In this document: positions 41,101 through 53,800 of the stretch, piece after piece
Position numbering within the stretch: position 1 is the first letter of the stretch
How the letters are laid out: each line of letters starts with the position of its first letter
Source: Coriaria nepalensis
Taxonomy: Eukaryota; Streptophyta; Magnoliopsida; Cucurbitales; Coriariaceae
Reading direction: 5' to 3'
Assembly (NCBI GenBank): GCA_027186245.1
Contig: CP114481.1
Span: 35,433,501 to 35,497,500, forward strand
Length of the DNA stretch: 64,000 bases
Notes under the pieces: model-generated
What the model saw: the letters and a program-made list of their open reading frames with translations, nothing else
Database searches by the model: none
What the model was told of the DNA's origin: nothing
Program-made: the position numbers and the translations under genes

Positions 41101-43690
41101 TGCACTACAAACACAAGTTTTGTGCATAACTTGCAAGTGATCAATGCAAGGAAAGTGTGCATTCGTTTAACCTTAAAATCATTTCAATGAGTCATTTGAA
41201 GTCAATAACTTATTTCAAAGCAAGTCGAACGAATTCTATTTTTGCACTACAAACACAAGTTTTCTGCATAACTTGCAAATGATCAATGCAAGGAAAGTGT
41301 GCATTCGTTGAACCTTAAAATCATTTCATTGAGTCATTTCAAGTCAATATCTTATTTCAAAGAAATTTGAACGAGCACTATTTTTGCACTACAAATGCAA
41401 GTTTTGTGCATAACCTGCAAGTGATCAATGCAAGGAAAGTGTGCATTCATTTAACCTTAAAATCATTTCAATGAGTCATTTCAAGTCGATATCTTATTTC
41501 AAAGCAAGTCGAACGAATTCTATTTTTGCACTACAAACACAAGTTTTGTGCATAACTTGCAAATGATCAATGTAAGGAAAGTGTGCATTCGTTTAACCTT
41601 AAAATCATTTCAATGAGTCATTTCAAGTCAATAACTTATTTCAAAGCAAGTCGAACGAATTCTATATTTGCACTACAAACACAAGTTTTGTGCATAACTT
41701 GCAAATGATCAATGCAGGGAAAGTGTGCATTAGTTTAACCTTAAAATCATATCAATGAGTCATTTCAAGTCAATATCTTATTTGAACGTAATTTGAACGA
41801 GCCCTATTTTTGCACTACAAATGCAAGTTTTCTGCATAACTTGCAAATGATCAATACAAGGAAAGGGTGCATTCGTTTAACCTTAAAATCATTTCAATGA
41901 GTCATTTCAAATCAATAACTTATTTCAAAGCAAGTCGAACGAATTCTATTTTTGCACTACAAACACAAGTTTTGTGCATAACTTGCAAATGATCAATGGA
42001 AGGAAAGTGTGCATTCGTTTAACCTTAAAATCATTTCAATGAGTCATTTGAAGTCAATAACTTATTTCAAAGCAAGTCGAACGAATTCTATTTTTGCACT
42101 ACAAACACAAGTTTTCTGCATAACTTGAAAATGATCAATGCAAGGAAAGTGTGCATTCGTCGAACCTTAAAATCATTTCATTGAGTCATTTCAAGTCAAA
42201 ATCTTATTTCAAAGAAATTTGAACGAGCACTATTTTTGCACTACAAATGCAAGTTTTGTGCATAACTTGCAAGTGATCAATGCAAGGAAAGTGTGCATTT
42301 ATTTAACCTTAAAATCATTTCAATGAGTCATTTCAAGTCGATATCTTATTTCAAAGCAAGTCGAACGAATTCTATTTTTGCACTACAAACACAAGTTTTG
42401 TGCATAACTTGCAAATGATCAATGCAAGGAAAGTGTGCATTCGTTTAACCTTAAAATCATTTCAATGAGTCATTTCAAGTCAATAACTTATTTCAAAGCA
42501 AGTCGAACGAATTCTATATTTGCACTACAAACACAAGTTTTGTGCATAACTTGCAAATGATCAATGCAAGGAAAGTGTGCATTAGTTTAACCTTAAAATC
42601 ATTTCAATGAGTCATTTCAAGTCAATATCTTATTTGAAAGTAATTTGAACGAGCCCTATTTTTGCACTGCAAATGCAAGTTTTCTGCATAACTTGCAAAT
42701 AATCAATGCAAGGAAAGTGTGCATTCGTTTAACCTTAAAATCATTTCAATGAGTCATTTCAAGTCAATAACTTATTTCAAAGCAAGTCGAACGAATTCTA
42801 TATTTGCACTACAAACACAAGTTTTGTGCATAACTTGCAAATGATCAATGCAAGGAAAGTGTGCATTAGTTTAACCTTAAAATCATTTCAATGAGTCATT
42901 TCAAGTCAATATCTTATTTGAAAGTAATTTGAACGAGCCCTATTTTTGCACTACAAATGCAAGTTTTCTGCATAACTTGCAAATAATCAATGCAAGGAAA
43001 GTGTGCATTCGTTTAACCTTAAAATCATTTCAATGAGTCATTTCAAGTCAATAACTTATTTCAAAGCAAGTCGAACGAATTCTATTTTTGCACTACAAAC
43101 ACAAGTTTTGTGCATAACTTGCAAGTGATCAATGCAAGGAAAGTGTGCATTCGTTTAACCTTAAAATCATTTCAATGAGTCATTTGAAGTCAATAACTTA
43201 TTTCAAAGCAAGTCGAACGAATTCTATTTTTGCACTACAAACACAAGTTTTCTGCATAACTTGCAAATGATCAATGCAAGGAAAGTGTGCATTCGTTGAA
43301 CCTTAAAATCATTTCATTGAGTCATTTCAAGTCAATATCTTATTTCAAAGAAATTTGAACGAGCACTATTTTTGCACTACAAATGCAAGTTTTGTGCATA
43401 ACTTGCAAGTGATCAATGCATGGAAAGTGTGCATTCATTTAACCTTAAAATCATTTCAATGAGTCATTTCAAGTCGATATCTTATTTCAAAGCAAGTCGA
43501 ACGAATTCTATTTTTGCACTACAAATGCAAGTTTTGTGCATAACTTGCAAGTGATCAATGCAAGGAAAGTGTGCATTCATTTAACCTTAAAATCATTTCA
43601 ATGAGTCATTTCAAGTCGATATCTTATTTCAAAGCAAGTCGAACGAATTCTATTTTTGCACTACAAACACAAGTTTTGTGCATAACTTGC
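38129..43690 (+). repeat. 39-mer higher-order repeat, copy 2
   Basis: This is the second tandem copy, with the same order of B4, cgtcgaacc and ctatatttgc units. Private marks are gagttatttc near 38,920 and gcactgcaaatg near 42,667. It ends at about 43,690, where gcaaatg replaces the gcaagtg of the copy-1 start, and the array then enters block III. Confidence 0.9.
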
Positions 43691-43930
43691 AAATGATCAA
43701 TGCAAGGAAAGTGTGCATTCGTTTAACCTTAAAATCATTTCAATGAGTCATTTCAAGTCAATAACTTATTTCAAAGCAACTCGAACGAATTCTATTTTTG
43801 CACTACAAACACAAGTTTTCTGCATAACTTGCAAGTGATCAATGCAAGGAAAGTGTGCATTCGTTTAACCTTAAAATCATTTCATTGAGTCATTTCAAGT
43901 CAATATCTTATTTCAAAGCAAGTCGAACGA

Positions 43931-45917
43931 ATTCTATTTTTGCACTACAAACACAAGTTTTGTGCATAACTTGCAAATGATCAATGCAAGGAAAGTGTGC
44001 ATTCGTTGAACCTTAAAATCATTTCAATGAGTCATTTCAAGTCAATAACTTATTTCAAAGCAAGTCGAACGAATTCTATTTTTGCACTACAAACACAAGT
44101 TTTGTGCATAACTTGCAAGTGATCAATGCAAGGAAAGTGTGCATTCGTTGAACCTCAAAATCATTTCATTGAGTCATTTCAAGGCAATATCCTATTTCAA
44201 AGAAATTTGAACGAGCACTATTTTTGCACTACAAATGCAAGTTTTGTGCATAACTTGCAAGTAATCAATGCAAGGAAAGTTTGCATTCGTTTAACCTTAA
44301 AATCATTTCAATGAGTCATTTCAAGTCGATATCTTATTTCAAAGCAAGTCGAACGAATTCTATATTTGCACTACAAACACAAGTTTGTGCATAACTTGCA
44401 AATGATCAATGCAAGGAAAGTGTGCATTAGTTTAACCTTAAAATCATTTCACTGAGTCATTTCATGTCAATAACTTATTTCAAAGCTAGTCGAACGAATT
44501 CTATTTTTGCACTACAAACACAAGTTTTGTGCATAACTTGCAAATGATCAATGCAAGGAAAGTGTGCATTCGTTTAACCTTAAAATCATTTCAATGAGTC
44601 ATTTCAAGTCAATATCTTATTTGAAAGTAATTTGAACGAGCCCTATTTTTGCACTACAAATGCAAGTTTTCTGCATAACTTGCAAATGATCAATGCAAGG
44701 AACGTGTGCATTCGTTTAACCTTAAAATCATTTCAATGAGTCATTCCAAGTCAATAACTTATTTCAAAGCAAGTCGAACGAATTCCATTTTTGCACTACA
44801 AACACAAGTTTTGTGCATAACTTGCAAGTGATCAACGCAAGGAAAGTGTGCATTCGTTTAACCTTAAAATCATTTCAATGAGTCATTTGAAGTCAATAAC
44901 TTATTTCAGAGCAACTCGAACGAATTCTATTTTTGCACTACAAACACAAGTTTTCTGCATAACTTGCAAATGATCAATGCAAGGAAAGTGTGCATTCGTT
45001 TAACCTTAAAATCATTTCAATGAGTCATTTCAAGTCAACAACTTATTTCAAAGCAAGTCGAACGAATTCTATTTTTGCACTACAAACACAAGTTTTGTGC
45101 ATAACTTGCAAGTGATCAATGCAAGGAAAGTGTGCATTCGTTGAACCTTAAAATCATTTCATTGAGTCATTTCAAGTCAATATCTTATTTCAAAGCAACT
45201 CGAACGAATTCTATTTTTGCACTACAAACACAAGTTTTGTGCATAACTTGCAAATGATCAATGCAAGGAAAGTGTGCATTCGTTTAACCTTAAACTCATT
45301 TCAATGAGTCATTTCAAGCCAATAACTTATTTCAAAGCAAGTCGAACGAATTCTATTTTTGCACTACAAACACAAGTTTTGTGCATAACTTGCAAATGAT
45401 CAATGCAAGGAAAGTGTGCATTCGTTTAACCTTAAAATCATTTCAATGAGTCATTTCAAGTCAATAACTTATTTCAAAGCAAGTCGAACGAATTCTATTT
45501 TTGCACTACAAACACAAGTTTTGTGCATAACTTGCAAGTGATCAATGCAAGGAAAATGTGCATTCGTTTAACCTTAAAATCATTTCAATGAGTCATTTCC
45601 AGTCAATAAGTTATTTCAAAGCAAGTCAAAAGAATTCTATTTTTGCACTACAAATGCATGTTTTGGGCATAACTTGCAAATGATCAATGCAAGGAAAGTG
45701 TGCATTCGTTTAACCTTAAAATCATTGCAATGAGTCTTTTCAAGTCAATAACTTATTTTAAAGCAAGTCGAACCAATTCTATTTTTGCACTACAAACACA
45801 AGTTTTCTACATAACTTGCAAATGATCAATGCAAGGAAAGTGTGCATTCGTTTAACCTTAAAATCATTTCAATGAGTCATTTCAAGTCAATAACTTATTT
45901 CAAAGCAAGTCGAACTA
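43931..45917 (+). repeat. 14-mer higher-order repeat, copy 1 (1,987 bp)
   Basis: This is a fourteen-monomer unit, one base short of 1,988 because of the acacaagtttgtgc deletion at about 44,383. It repeats immediately at about 45,918. Shared private variants include caaggcaatatcctattt, agctagtcg, aacgtgtgc, cagagcaactcg and gtcaacaac. The left edge is gtcgaacgaatt versus gtcgaactaatt in copy 2 (45,916). Confidence 0.9.
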
Positions 45918-48034
45918 ATTCTATTTTTGCACTACAAACACAAGTTTTGTGCATAACTTGCAAATGATCAATGCAAGGAAAGTGTGCATTCGTTGAACCT
46001 TAAAATCATTTCAATGAGTCATTTCAAGTCAATAACTTATTTCAAAGCAAGTCGAACGAATTCTATTTTTGCACTACAAACACAAGTTTTGTGCATAACT
46101 TGCAAGTGATCAATGCAAGGAAAGTGTGCATTCGTTGAACCTCAAAATCATTTCATTGAGTCATTTCAAGGCAATATCCTATTTCAAAGAAATTTGAACG
46201 AGCACTATTTTTGCACTACAAATGCAAGTTTTGTGCATAACTTGCAAGTAATCAATGCAAGGAAAGTTTGCATTCGTTTAACCTTAAAATCATTTCAATG
46301 AGTCATTTCAAGTCGATATCTTATTTCAAAGCAAGTCGAACGAATTCTATATTTGCACTACAAACACAAGTTTGTGCATAACTTGCAAATGATCAATGCA
46401 AGGAAAGTGTGCATTAGTTTAACCTTAAAATCATTTCACTGAGTCATTTCATGTCAATAACTTATTTCAAAGCTAGTCGAACGAATTCTATTTTTGCACT
46501 ACAAACACAAGTTTTGTGCATAACTTGCAAATGATCAATGCAAGGAAAGTGTGCATTCGTTTAACCTTAAAATCATTTCAATGAGTCATTTCAAGTCAAT
46601 ATCTTATTTGAAAGTAATTTGAACGAGCCCTATTTTTGCACTACAAATGCAAGTTTTCTGCATAACTTGCAAATGATCAATGCAAGGAACGTGTGCATTC
46701 GTTTAACCTTAAAATCATTTCAATGAGTCATTCCAAGTCAATAACTTATTTCAAAGCAAGTCAAACGAATTCCATTTTTGCACTACAAACACAAGTTTTG
46801 TGCATAACTTGCAAGTGATCAACGCAAGGAAAGTGTGCATTCGTTTAACCTTAAAATCATTTCAATGAGTCATTTGAAGTCAATAACTTATTTCAGAGCA
46901 ACTCGAACGAATTCTATTTTTGCACTACAAACACAAGTTTTCTGCATAACTTGCAAATGATCAATGCAAGGAAAGTGTGCATTCGTTTAACCTTAAAATC
47001 ATTTCAATGAGTCATTTCAAGTCAACAACTTATTTCAAAGCAAGTCGAACGAATTCTATTTTTGCACTACAAACACAAGTTTTGTGCATAACTTGCAAGT
47101 GATCAATGCAAGGAAAGTGTGCATTCGTTGAACCTTAAAATCATTTCATTGAGTCATTTCAAGTCAATATCTTATTTCAAAGCAACTCGAACGAATTCTA
47201 TTTTTGCACTACAAACACAAGTTTTGTGCATAACTTGCAAATGATCAATGCAAGGAAAGTGTGCATTCGTTTAACCTTAAACTCATTTCAATGAGTCATT
47301 TCAAGCCAATAACTTATTTCAAAGCAAGTCGAACGAATTCTATTTTTGCACTACAAACACAAGTTTTGTGCATAACTTGCAAATGATCAATGCAAGGAAA
47401 GTGTGCATTCGTTTAACCTTAAAATCATTTCAATGAGTCATTTCAAGTCAATAACTTATTTCAAAGCAAGTCGAACGAATTCTATTTTTGCACTACAAAC
47501 ACAAGTTTTGTGCATAACTTGCAAGTGATCAATGCAAGGAAAATGTGCATTCGTTTAACCTTAAAATCATTTCAATGAGTCATTTCCAGTCAATAAGTTA
47601 TTTCAAAGCAAGTCAAAAGAATTCTATTTTTGCACTACAAATGCATGTTTTGGGCATAACTTGCAAATGATCAATGCAAGGAAAGTGTGCATTCGTTTAA
47701 CCTTAAAATCATTGCAATGAGTCTTTTCAAGTCAATAACTTATTTCAAAGCAAGTCGAACCAATTCTATTTTTGCACTACAAACACAAGTTTTCTACATA
47801 ACTTGCAAATGATCAATGCAAGGAAAGTGTGCATTCGTTTAACCTTAAAATCATTTCAATGAGTCATTTCAAGTCAATAACTTATTTCAAAGCAAGTCGA
47901 ACTAATTCTATTTTTGCACTACAAACACAAGTTTTGTGCATAACTTGCAAATGATCAATGCAAGGAAAGTGTGCATTCGTTGAACCTTAAAATCATTTCA
48001 ATGAGTCATTTCAAGTCAATAACTTATTTCAAAG
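45918..48034 (+). repeat. 14-mer higher-order repeat, copy 2 with overrun
   Basis: This is the second copy, including the same one-base deletion near 46,370. The match to the start of a third copy continues for about 130 bp beyond the unit, then breaks at caactcg (48,036). One visible private change is gtcaaacgaattcc near 46,760 against gtcgaacgaattcc in copy 1. Confidence 0.88.
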
Positions 48035-48850
48035 CAACTCGAACGAATTCTATTTTTGCACTACAAACACAAGTTTTGTGCATAACTTGCAAGTGATCAA
48101 TGCAAGGAAAGTGTGCATTCGTTTAACCTTAAAATCATTTCAATGTGTCATTTCAAGTCGATATCTTATTTCAAAGCAAGTCGAACGAATTCTATTTTTG
48201 CACTACAAACACAAGTTTTGTGCATAACTTGCAAGTGATCAATGCAAGGAAAATGTGCATTCGTTTAACCTTAAAATCATTTCAATGAGTCATTTCCAGT
48301 CAATAAGTTATTTCAAAGCAAGTCAAAAGAATTCTATTTTTGCACTACAAATGCATGTTTTGGGCATAACTTGCAAATGATCAATGCAAGGAAAGTGTGC
48401 ATTCGTTTAACCTTAAAATCATTGCAATGAGTCTTTTCAAGTCAATAACTTATTTCAAAGCAAGTCGAACCAATTCTATTTTTGCACTACAAACACAAGT
48501 TTTCTACATAACTTGCAAATGATCAATGCAAGGAAAGTGTGCATTCGTTTAACCTTAAAATCATTTCAATGAGTCATTTCAAGTCAATAACTTATTTCAA
48601 AGCAAGTCGAACTAATTCTATTTTTGCACTACAAACATAAGTTTTGTGCATAACTTGCAAATGATCAATGCAAGGAAAGTGTGCATTCGTTGAACCTTAA
48701 AATCATTTCAATGAGTCATTTCAAGTCAATAACTTATTTCAAAGCAACTCGAACGAATTCTATTTTTGCACTACAAACACAAGTTTTGTGCATAACTTGC
48801 AAGTCATCAATGCAAGGAAAGTGTGCATTCGTTTAACCTTAAAATCATTT
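47455..48850 (+). repeat. 5-mer duplication (2 x 710 bp)
   Basis: Five monomers carrying aaaatgtgc, tttccagtcaataag, gtcaaaagaattc, atgcatgttttggg and ttctacataac are repeated at exactly 710 bp (47,455-48,164 and 48,165-48,850). The unit is the tail of the 14-mer copy plus one added unit with caactcg, so it arose after the 14-mer duplication. Confidence 0.83.
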
Positions 48851-49702
48851 CATTTAGTCATTTCAAGTCAATATCTTATTTCAAAGAAATTTGAACGAGC
48901 ACTATTTTTGCACTCCAAATGCAAGTTTTGTGCATAACTTGCAAGTGATCAATGGAAGGAAAGTGTGCATTCATTTAACCTTAAAATCATTTCAATGAGT
49001 CATTTCAAGTCGATATCTTATTTCAAAGCAAGTCGAACGAATTCTATTTTTGCACTACAAACACAAGGTTTGTGCATAACTTGCAAATGATCAATGCAAG
49101 GAAAGTGTGCATTCGTTTAACCTTAAAATCATTTCATTTAGTCATTTCAAGTCAATATCTTATTTCAAAGAAATTTGAACGAGCACTATTTTTGCACTCC
49201 AAATGCAAGTTTTGTGCATAACTTGCAAATGATCAATGGAAGGAAAGTGTGCATTCATTTAACCTTAAAATCATTTCAATGAGTCATTTCAAGTCGATAT
49301 CTTATTTCAAAGCAAGTCGAACGAATTCTATTTTTGCACTACAAACACAAGGTTTGTGCATAACTTGCAAATGATCAATGCAAGGAAAGTGTGCATTCGT
49401 TTAACCTTAAAATCATTTCATTTAGTCATTTCAAGTCAATATCTTATTTCAAAGAAATTTGAACGAGCACTATTTTTGCACTCCAAATGCAAGTTTTGTG
49501 CATAACTTGCAAATGATCAATGGAAGGAAAGTGTGCATTCATTTAACCTTAAAATCATTTCAATGAGTCATTTCAAGTCGATATCTTATTTCAAAGCAAG
49601 TCGAACGAATTCTATTTTTGCACTACAAACACAAGGTTTGTGCATAACTTGCAAATGATCAATGCAAGGAAAGTGTGCATTCGTTTAACCTTAAAATCAT
49701 TT
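48851..49702 (+). repeat. Dimer (284 bp) repeated three times
   Basis: A B2 unit starting catttagtc with cactccaaatg is paired with a C unit bearing acacaaggtttgtgc. Starts are at 48,851, 49,135 and 49,419, exactly 284 bp apart. The first copy has gcaagtg where the other two have gcaaatg. A single further dimer-like copy begins at 51,549, from the 15-mer duplication. Confidence 0.9.
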
Positions 49703-50100
49703 GAATGAGTCATTTCAAGTCAATATCTTATTTCAAAGAAATTTGAACGAGCACTATTTTTGCACTACAAATGCAAGTTTTGTGCATAACTTGCAAATGA
49801 TCAATGCAAGGAAAGTGTGCATTCGTTTAACCTTAAAATCATTTCAATGAGTCATTTCAAGTCAATAACTTATTTCAAAGCAAGTCGAACTAATTCTATT
49901 TTTGCACTACAAACACAAGTTTTGTGCATAACTTGCAAATGATCAATGCAAGGAAAGTGTGCATTCGTTTAACCTTTAAATCATTTCAGAGAGTCATTAC
50001 AAGTCAATAACTTATTTCAAAGCAAGTCGAACGAATTCTATTTTTGCACTACAAACATAAGTTTTGTGCATAACTTGCAAATGATCAATGCAAGGAAAGT
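49402..50100 (+). repeat. 15-mer spaced copy, left member (2,130 bp)
   Basis: This stretch matches about 51,532-52,230 at 2,130 bp. Shared marks are catttagtc (49,419/51,549), ttgaatgagtc (49,701/51,831), gtcgaactaattc and tttcagagagtcattac. A related 2,130-bp link joins about 51,265-51,570 to 53,395-53,700 through atgattcatttc. Confidence 0.78.
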
Positions 50101-50120
50101 GTGCATTCGTTGAACCTTAA

Positions 50121-50812
50121 AATAATTTCATTGAGTCATTTCAAGTCAATATCTTATTTCAAAGAAATTTGAACGAGCACTATTTTTGCACTACAAATGC
50201 AAGTTTTGTGCATAACTTGCAAGTGATCAATGCAAGGAAAGTGTGCATTCATTTAACCTTAAAATCATTTCAATGAGTCATTTCAAGTCGATATCTTATT
50301 TCAAAGCAAGTCGAACGAATTCTATTTTTGCACTACAAACACAAGTTTTGTGCATAACTTGCAAATGATCAATGCAAGGAAAGTGTGCATTCGTTTAACC
50401 TTAAAATCATTTCAATGAGTCATTTCAAGTCAATAACTTATTTCGTAGCAACTCGAACGAATTCTATTTTTGCACTACAAATGCAAGTTTTCTGCATAAC
50501 TTGCAAGTGATCAATGCAAGGAAAGTGTGCATTCGTTTAACCTTAAAATCATCTCATTGAGTCATTTCAAGTCAATATCTTATTTCAAAGAAATTTGAAC
50601 GAGCACTATTTTTGCACTACAAATGCAAGTTTTGTGCATAACTTGCAAGTGATCAATGCAAGGAAAGTGTGCATTCATTTAACCTTAAAATCATTTCAAT
50701 GAGTCATTTCAAGTCGATATCTTATTTCAAAGCAAGTCGAACGAATTCTATTTTTGCCCTACAAACACAAGTTTTGTGCATAACTTGCAAATGATCAATG
50801 GAAGGAAAGTGT
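50121..50812 (+). repeat. 18-mer spaced copy, left member (2,556 bp)
   Basis: This stretch matches about 52,677-53,368 at 2,556 bp through aataatttcattgag, atgcaagttttctgc and aatcatctcattgag. It overlaps the territory of the 2,130-bp duplication, so different parts of this region descend from different exchange events. Confidence 0.72.
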
Positions 50813-53800
50813 GCATTCGTTTAACCTTAAAATCATTTCAATGATTCATTTCAAATCAATAACTTATTTCAAAGCAAGTCGAACGAATTCAATTTTTGCA
50901 CTACAAACACAAGTTTTGTGCATAACTTGCAAATGATCAATGCAAGGAAAGTGTGCATTCGTTTAACCTTAAACTCATTTCAATGAGTCATTTCAAGTCA
51001 ATAACTTATTTCAAAGCAACTCGAACGAATTCTATTTTTGCACTACAAACACAAGTTTTCTGCATAACTTGCAAGTGATCAATGCAAGGAAAGTGTGCAT
51101 TCGTTTAACCTTAAAATCATTTCAATGTGTCATTTCAAGTCGATATCTTATTTCAAAGCAAGTCCAACGAATTCTATTTTTGCACTACAAACAGAAGTTT
51201 TTTGCATAACTTGCAAATGATCAATTCAAGGAAAGTGTGCATTCGTTTAACCTTTAAATCATTTCAATGATTCATTTCAAATCAATAACTTATTTCAAAG
51301 CAAGTCGAACGAATTCAATTTTTGCACTACAAACACAAGTTTTGTGCATAACTTGCAAATGATCAATGCAAGGAAAGTGTGCATTCGTTTAACCTTAAAC
51401 TCATTTCAATGAGTCATTTCAAGTCAATAACTTATTTCAAAGCAAGTCGAACGAATTCTATTTTTGCACTACAAACACAAGTTTTGTGCATAACTTGCAA
51501 ATGATCAATGCAAGGAAAGTGTGCATTCGTTTAACCTTAAAATCATTTCATTTAGTCATTTCAAGTCAATATCTTATTTCAAAGAAATTTGAACGAGCAC
51601 TATTTTTGCACTCCAAATGCAAGTTTTGTGCATAACTTGCAAGTGATCAATGGAAGGAAAGTGTGCATTCATTTAACCTTAAAATCATTTCAATGAGTCA
51701 TTTCAAGTCGATATCTTATTTCAAAGCAAGTCGAACGAATTCTATTTTTGCACTACAAACACAAGGTTTGTGCATAACTTGCAAATGATCAATGCAAGGA
51801 AAGTGTGCATTCGTTTAACCTTAAAATCATTTGAATGAGTCATTTCAAGTCAATATCTTATTTCAAAGAAATTTGAACGAGCACTATTTTTGCACTACAA
51901 ATGCAAGTTTTGTGCATAACTTGCAAATGATCAATGCAAGGAAAGTGTGCATTCGTTTAACCTTAAAATCATTTCAATGAGTCATTTCAAGTCAATAACT
52001 TATTTCAAAGCAAGTCGAACTAATTCTATTTTTGCACTACAAACACAAGTTTTGTGCATAACTTGCAAATGATCAATGCAAGGAAAGTGTGCATTCGTTT
52101 AACCTTTAAATCATTTCAGAGAGTCATTACAAGTCAATAACTTATTTCAAAGCAAGTCGAACGAATTCCATTTTTGCACTACAAACATAAGTTTTGTGCA
52201 TAACTTGCAAATGATCAATGCAAGGAAAGTGTGCATTCATTTAACCTTAAAATCATTTCAATGAGTCATTTCAAGTCAATAACTTATTTCAAAGCAAGTC
52301 GAACGAATTCTATTTTTGCACTACAAACACACGTTTTGTGCATAACTTGCAAATGATCAATGCAACGAAAGTGTGCATTCGTTTAACCTTAAAATCATTT
52401 CAATGAGTCATTTGAAGTCAATAACTTATTTCAAAGCAAGTCGAACGAATTCTATTTTTGCACTACAAACACAAGTTTTCTGCATAACTTGCAAATGATC
52501 AATGCAAGGAAAGTGTGCATTCGTTTAACCTTAAAATCATTTCAATGAGTCATTTGAAGTCAATAACTTATTTCAAAGCAAGTCGAACGAATTCTATTTT
52601 TGCACTACAAACACAAGTTTTCTGCATAACTTGCAAATGATCAATCCAAGGAAAGTGTGCATTCGTTGAACCTTAAAATAATTTCATTGAGTCATTTCAA
52701 GTCAATATCTTATTTCAAAGAAATTTGAACGAGCACTATTTTTGCACTACAAATGCAAGTTTTGTGCATAACTTGCAAGTGATCAATGCAAGGAAAGTGT
52801 GCATTCATTTAACCTTAAAATCATTTCAATGAGTCATTTCAAGTCGATATCTTATTTCAAAGCAAGTCGAACGAATTCTATTTTTGCACTACAAACACAA
52901 GTTTTGTGCATAACTTGCAAATGATCAATGCAAGGAAAGTGTGCATTCGTTTAACCTTAAAATCATTTCAATGAGTCATTTCAAGTCAATAACTTATTTC
53001 AAAGCAACTCGAACGAATTCTATTTTTGCACTACAAATGCAAGTTTTCTGCATAACTTGCAAGTGATCAATGCAAGGAAAGTGTGCATTCGTTTAACCTT
53101 AAAATCATCTCATTGAGTCATTTCAAGTCAATATCTTATTTCAAAGAAATTTGAACGAGCACTATTTTTGCACTACAAATGCAAGTTTTGTGCATAACTT
53201 GCAAGTGATCAATGCAAGGAAAGTGTGCATTCATTTAACCTTAAAATCATTTCAATGAGTCATTTCAAGTCGATATCTTATTTCAAAGCAAGTCGAACGA
53301 ATTCTATTTTTGCACTACAAACACAAGTTTTGTGCATAACTTGCAAATGATCAATGCAAGGAAAGTGTGCATTCGTTTAACCTTAAAATCATTTCAATGA
53401 TTCATTTCAAATCAATAACTTATTTCAAAGCAAGTCGAACGAATTCAATTTTTGCACTACAAACACAAGTTTTGTGCATAACTTGCAAATGATCAATGCA
53501 AGGAAAGTGTGCATTCGTTTAACCTTAAACTCATTTCAATGAGTCATTTCAAGTCAATAACTTATTTCAAAGCAAGTCGAACGAATTCTATTTTTGCACT
53601 ACAAACACAAGTTTTGTGCATAACTTGCAAATGATCAATGCAAGGAAAGTGTGCATTCGTTTAACCTTAAAATCATTTCATTTAGTCATTTCAAGTCAAT
53701 ATCTTATTCCAAAGCAAGTCGAACGAATTCTATTTTTGCACTACAAACACAAGTTTTGTGCATAACTTGCAAATGATCAATGCAAGGAAAGTGTGCATTC

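Larger units (their letters stand above)
20677..43690 (+). repeat. Array block II: C/B2/B3/B4-rich satellite
   Basis: B1 units are gone. Type C units with gtcgatatc (EcoRV) appear first at about 20,758 and then recur throughout. B2 (gaaatttgaacgagcac), B3 and the new B4 (gaacgtaatttgaacgag) supply the B-type units. Other markers are ctatatttgc, atgataaatgc, caatacaaggaaaggg and cgtcgaacc. The block holds several nested higher-order repeats described separately and no unique sequence. Confidence 0.85.
43691..48850 (+). repeat. Array block III: 14-mer and 5-mer duplications
   Basis: B4, cgtcgaacc and atgataaatgc markers are lost here. New ones appear: caaggcaatatcctattt, acacaagtttgtgc (one base short), gtctttt, ttctacataac, aagtcaaaagaattc and atgcatgttttggg. 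The block consists of a duplicated 1,987-bp unit and then a duplicated 710-bp unit. No gene or unique sequence is visible. Confidence 0.83.

Noticed and set aside
44126..46301. Two identical 62-codon reading frames 1,987 bp apart
   Set aside because: They are the same satellite by-product, duplicated with the 14-mer. Nothing distinguishes them from neighbouring monomers except chance loss of stops.
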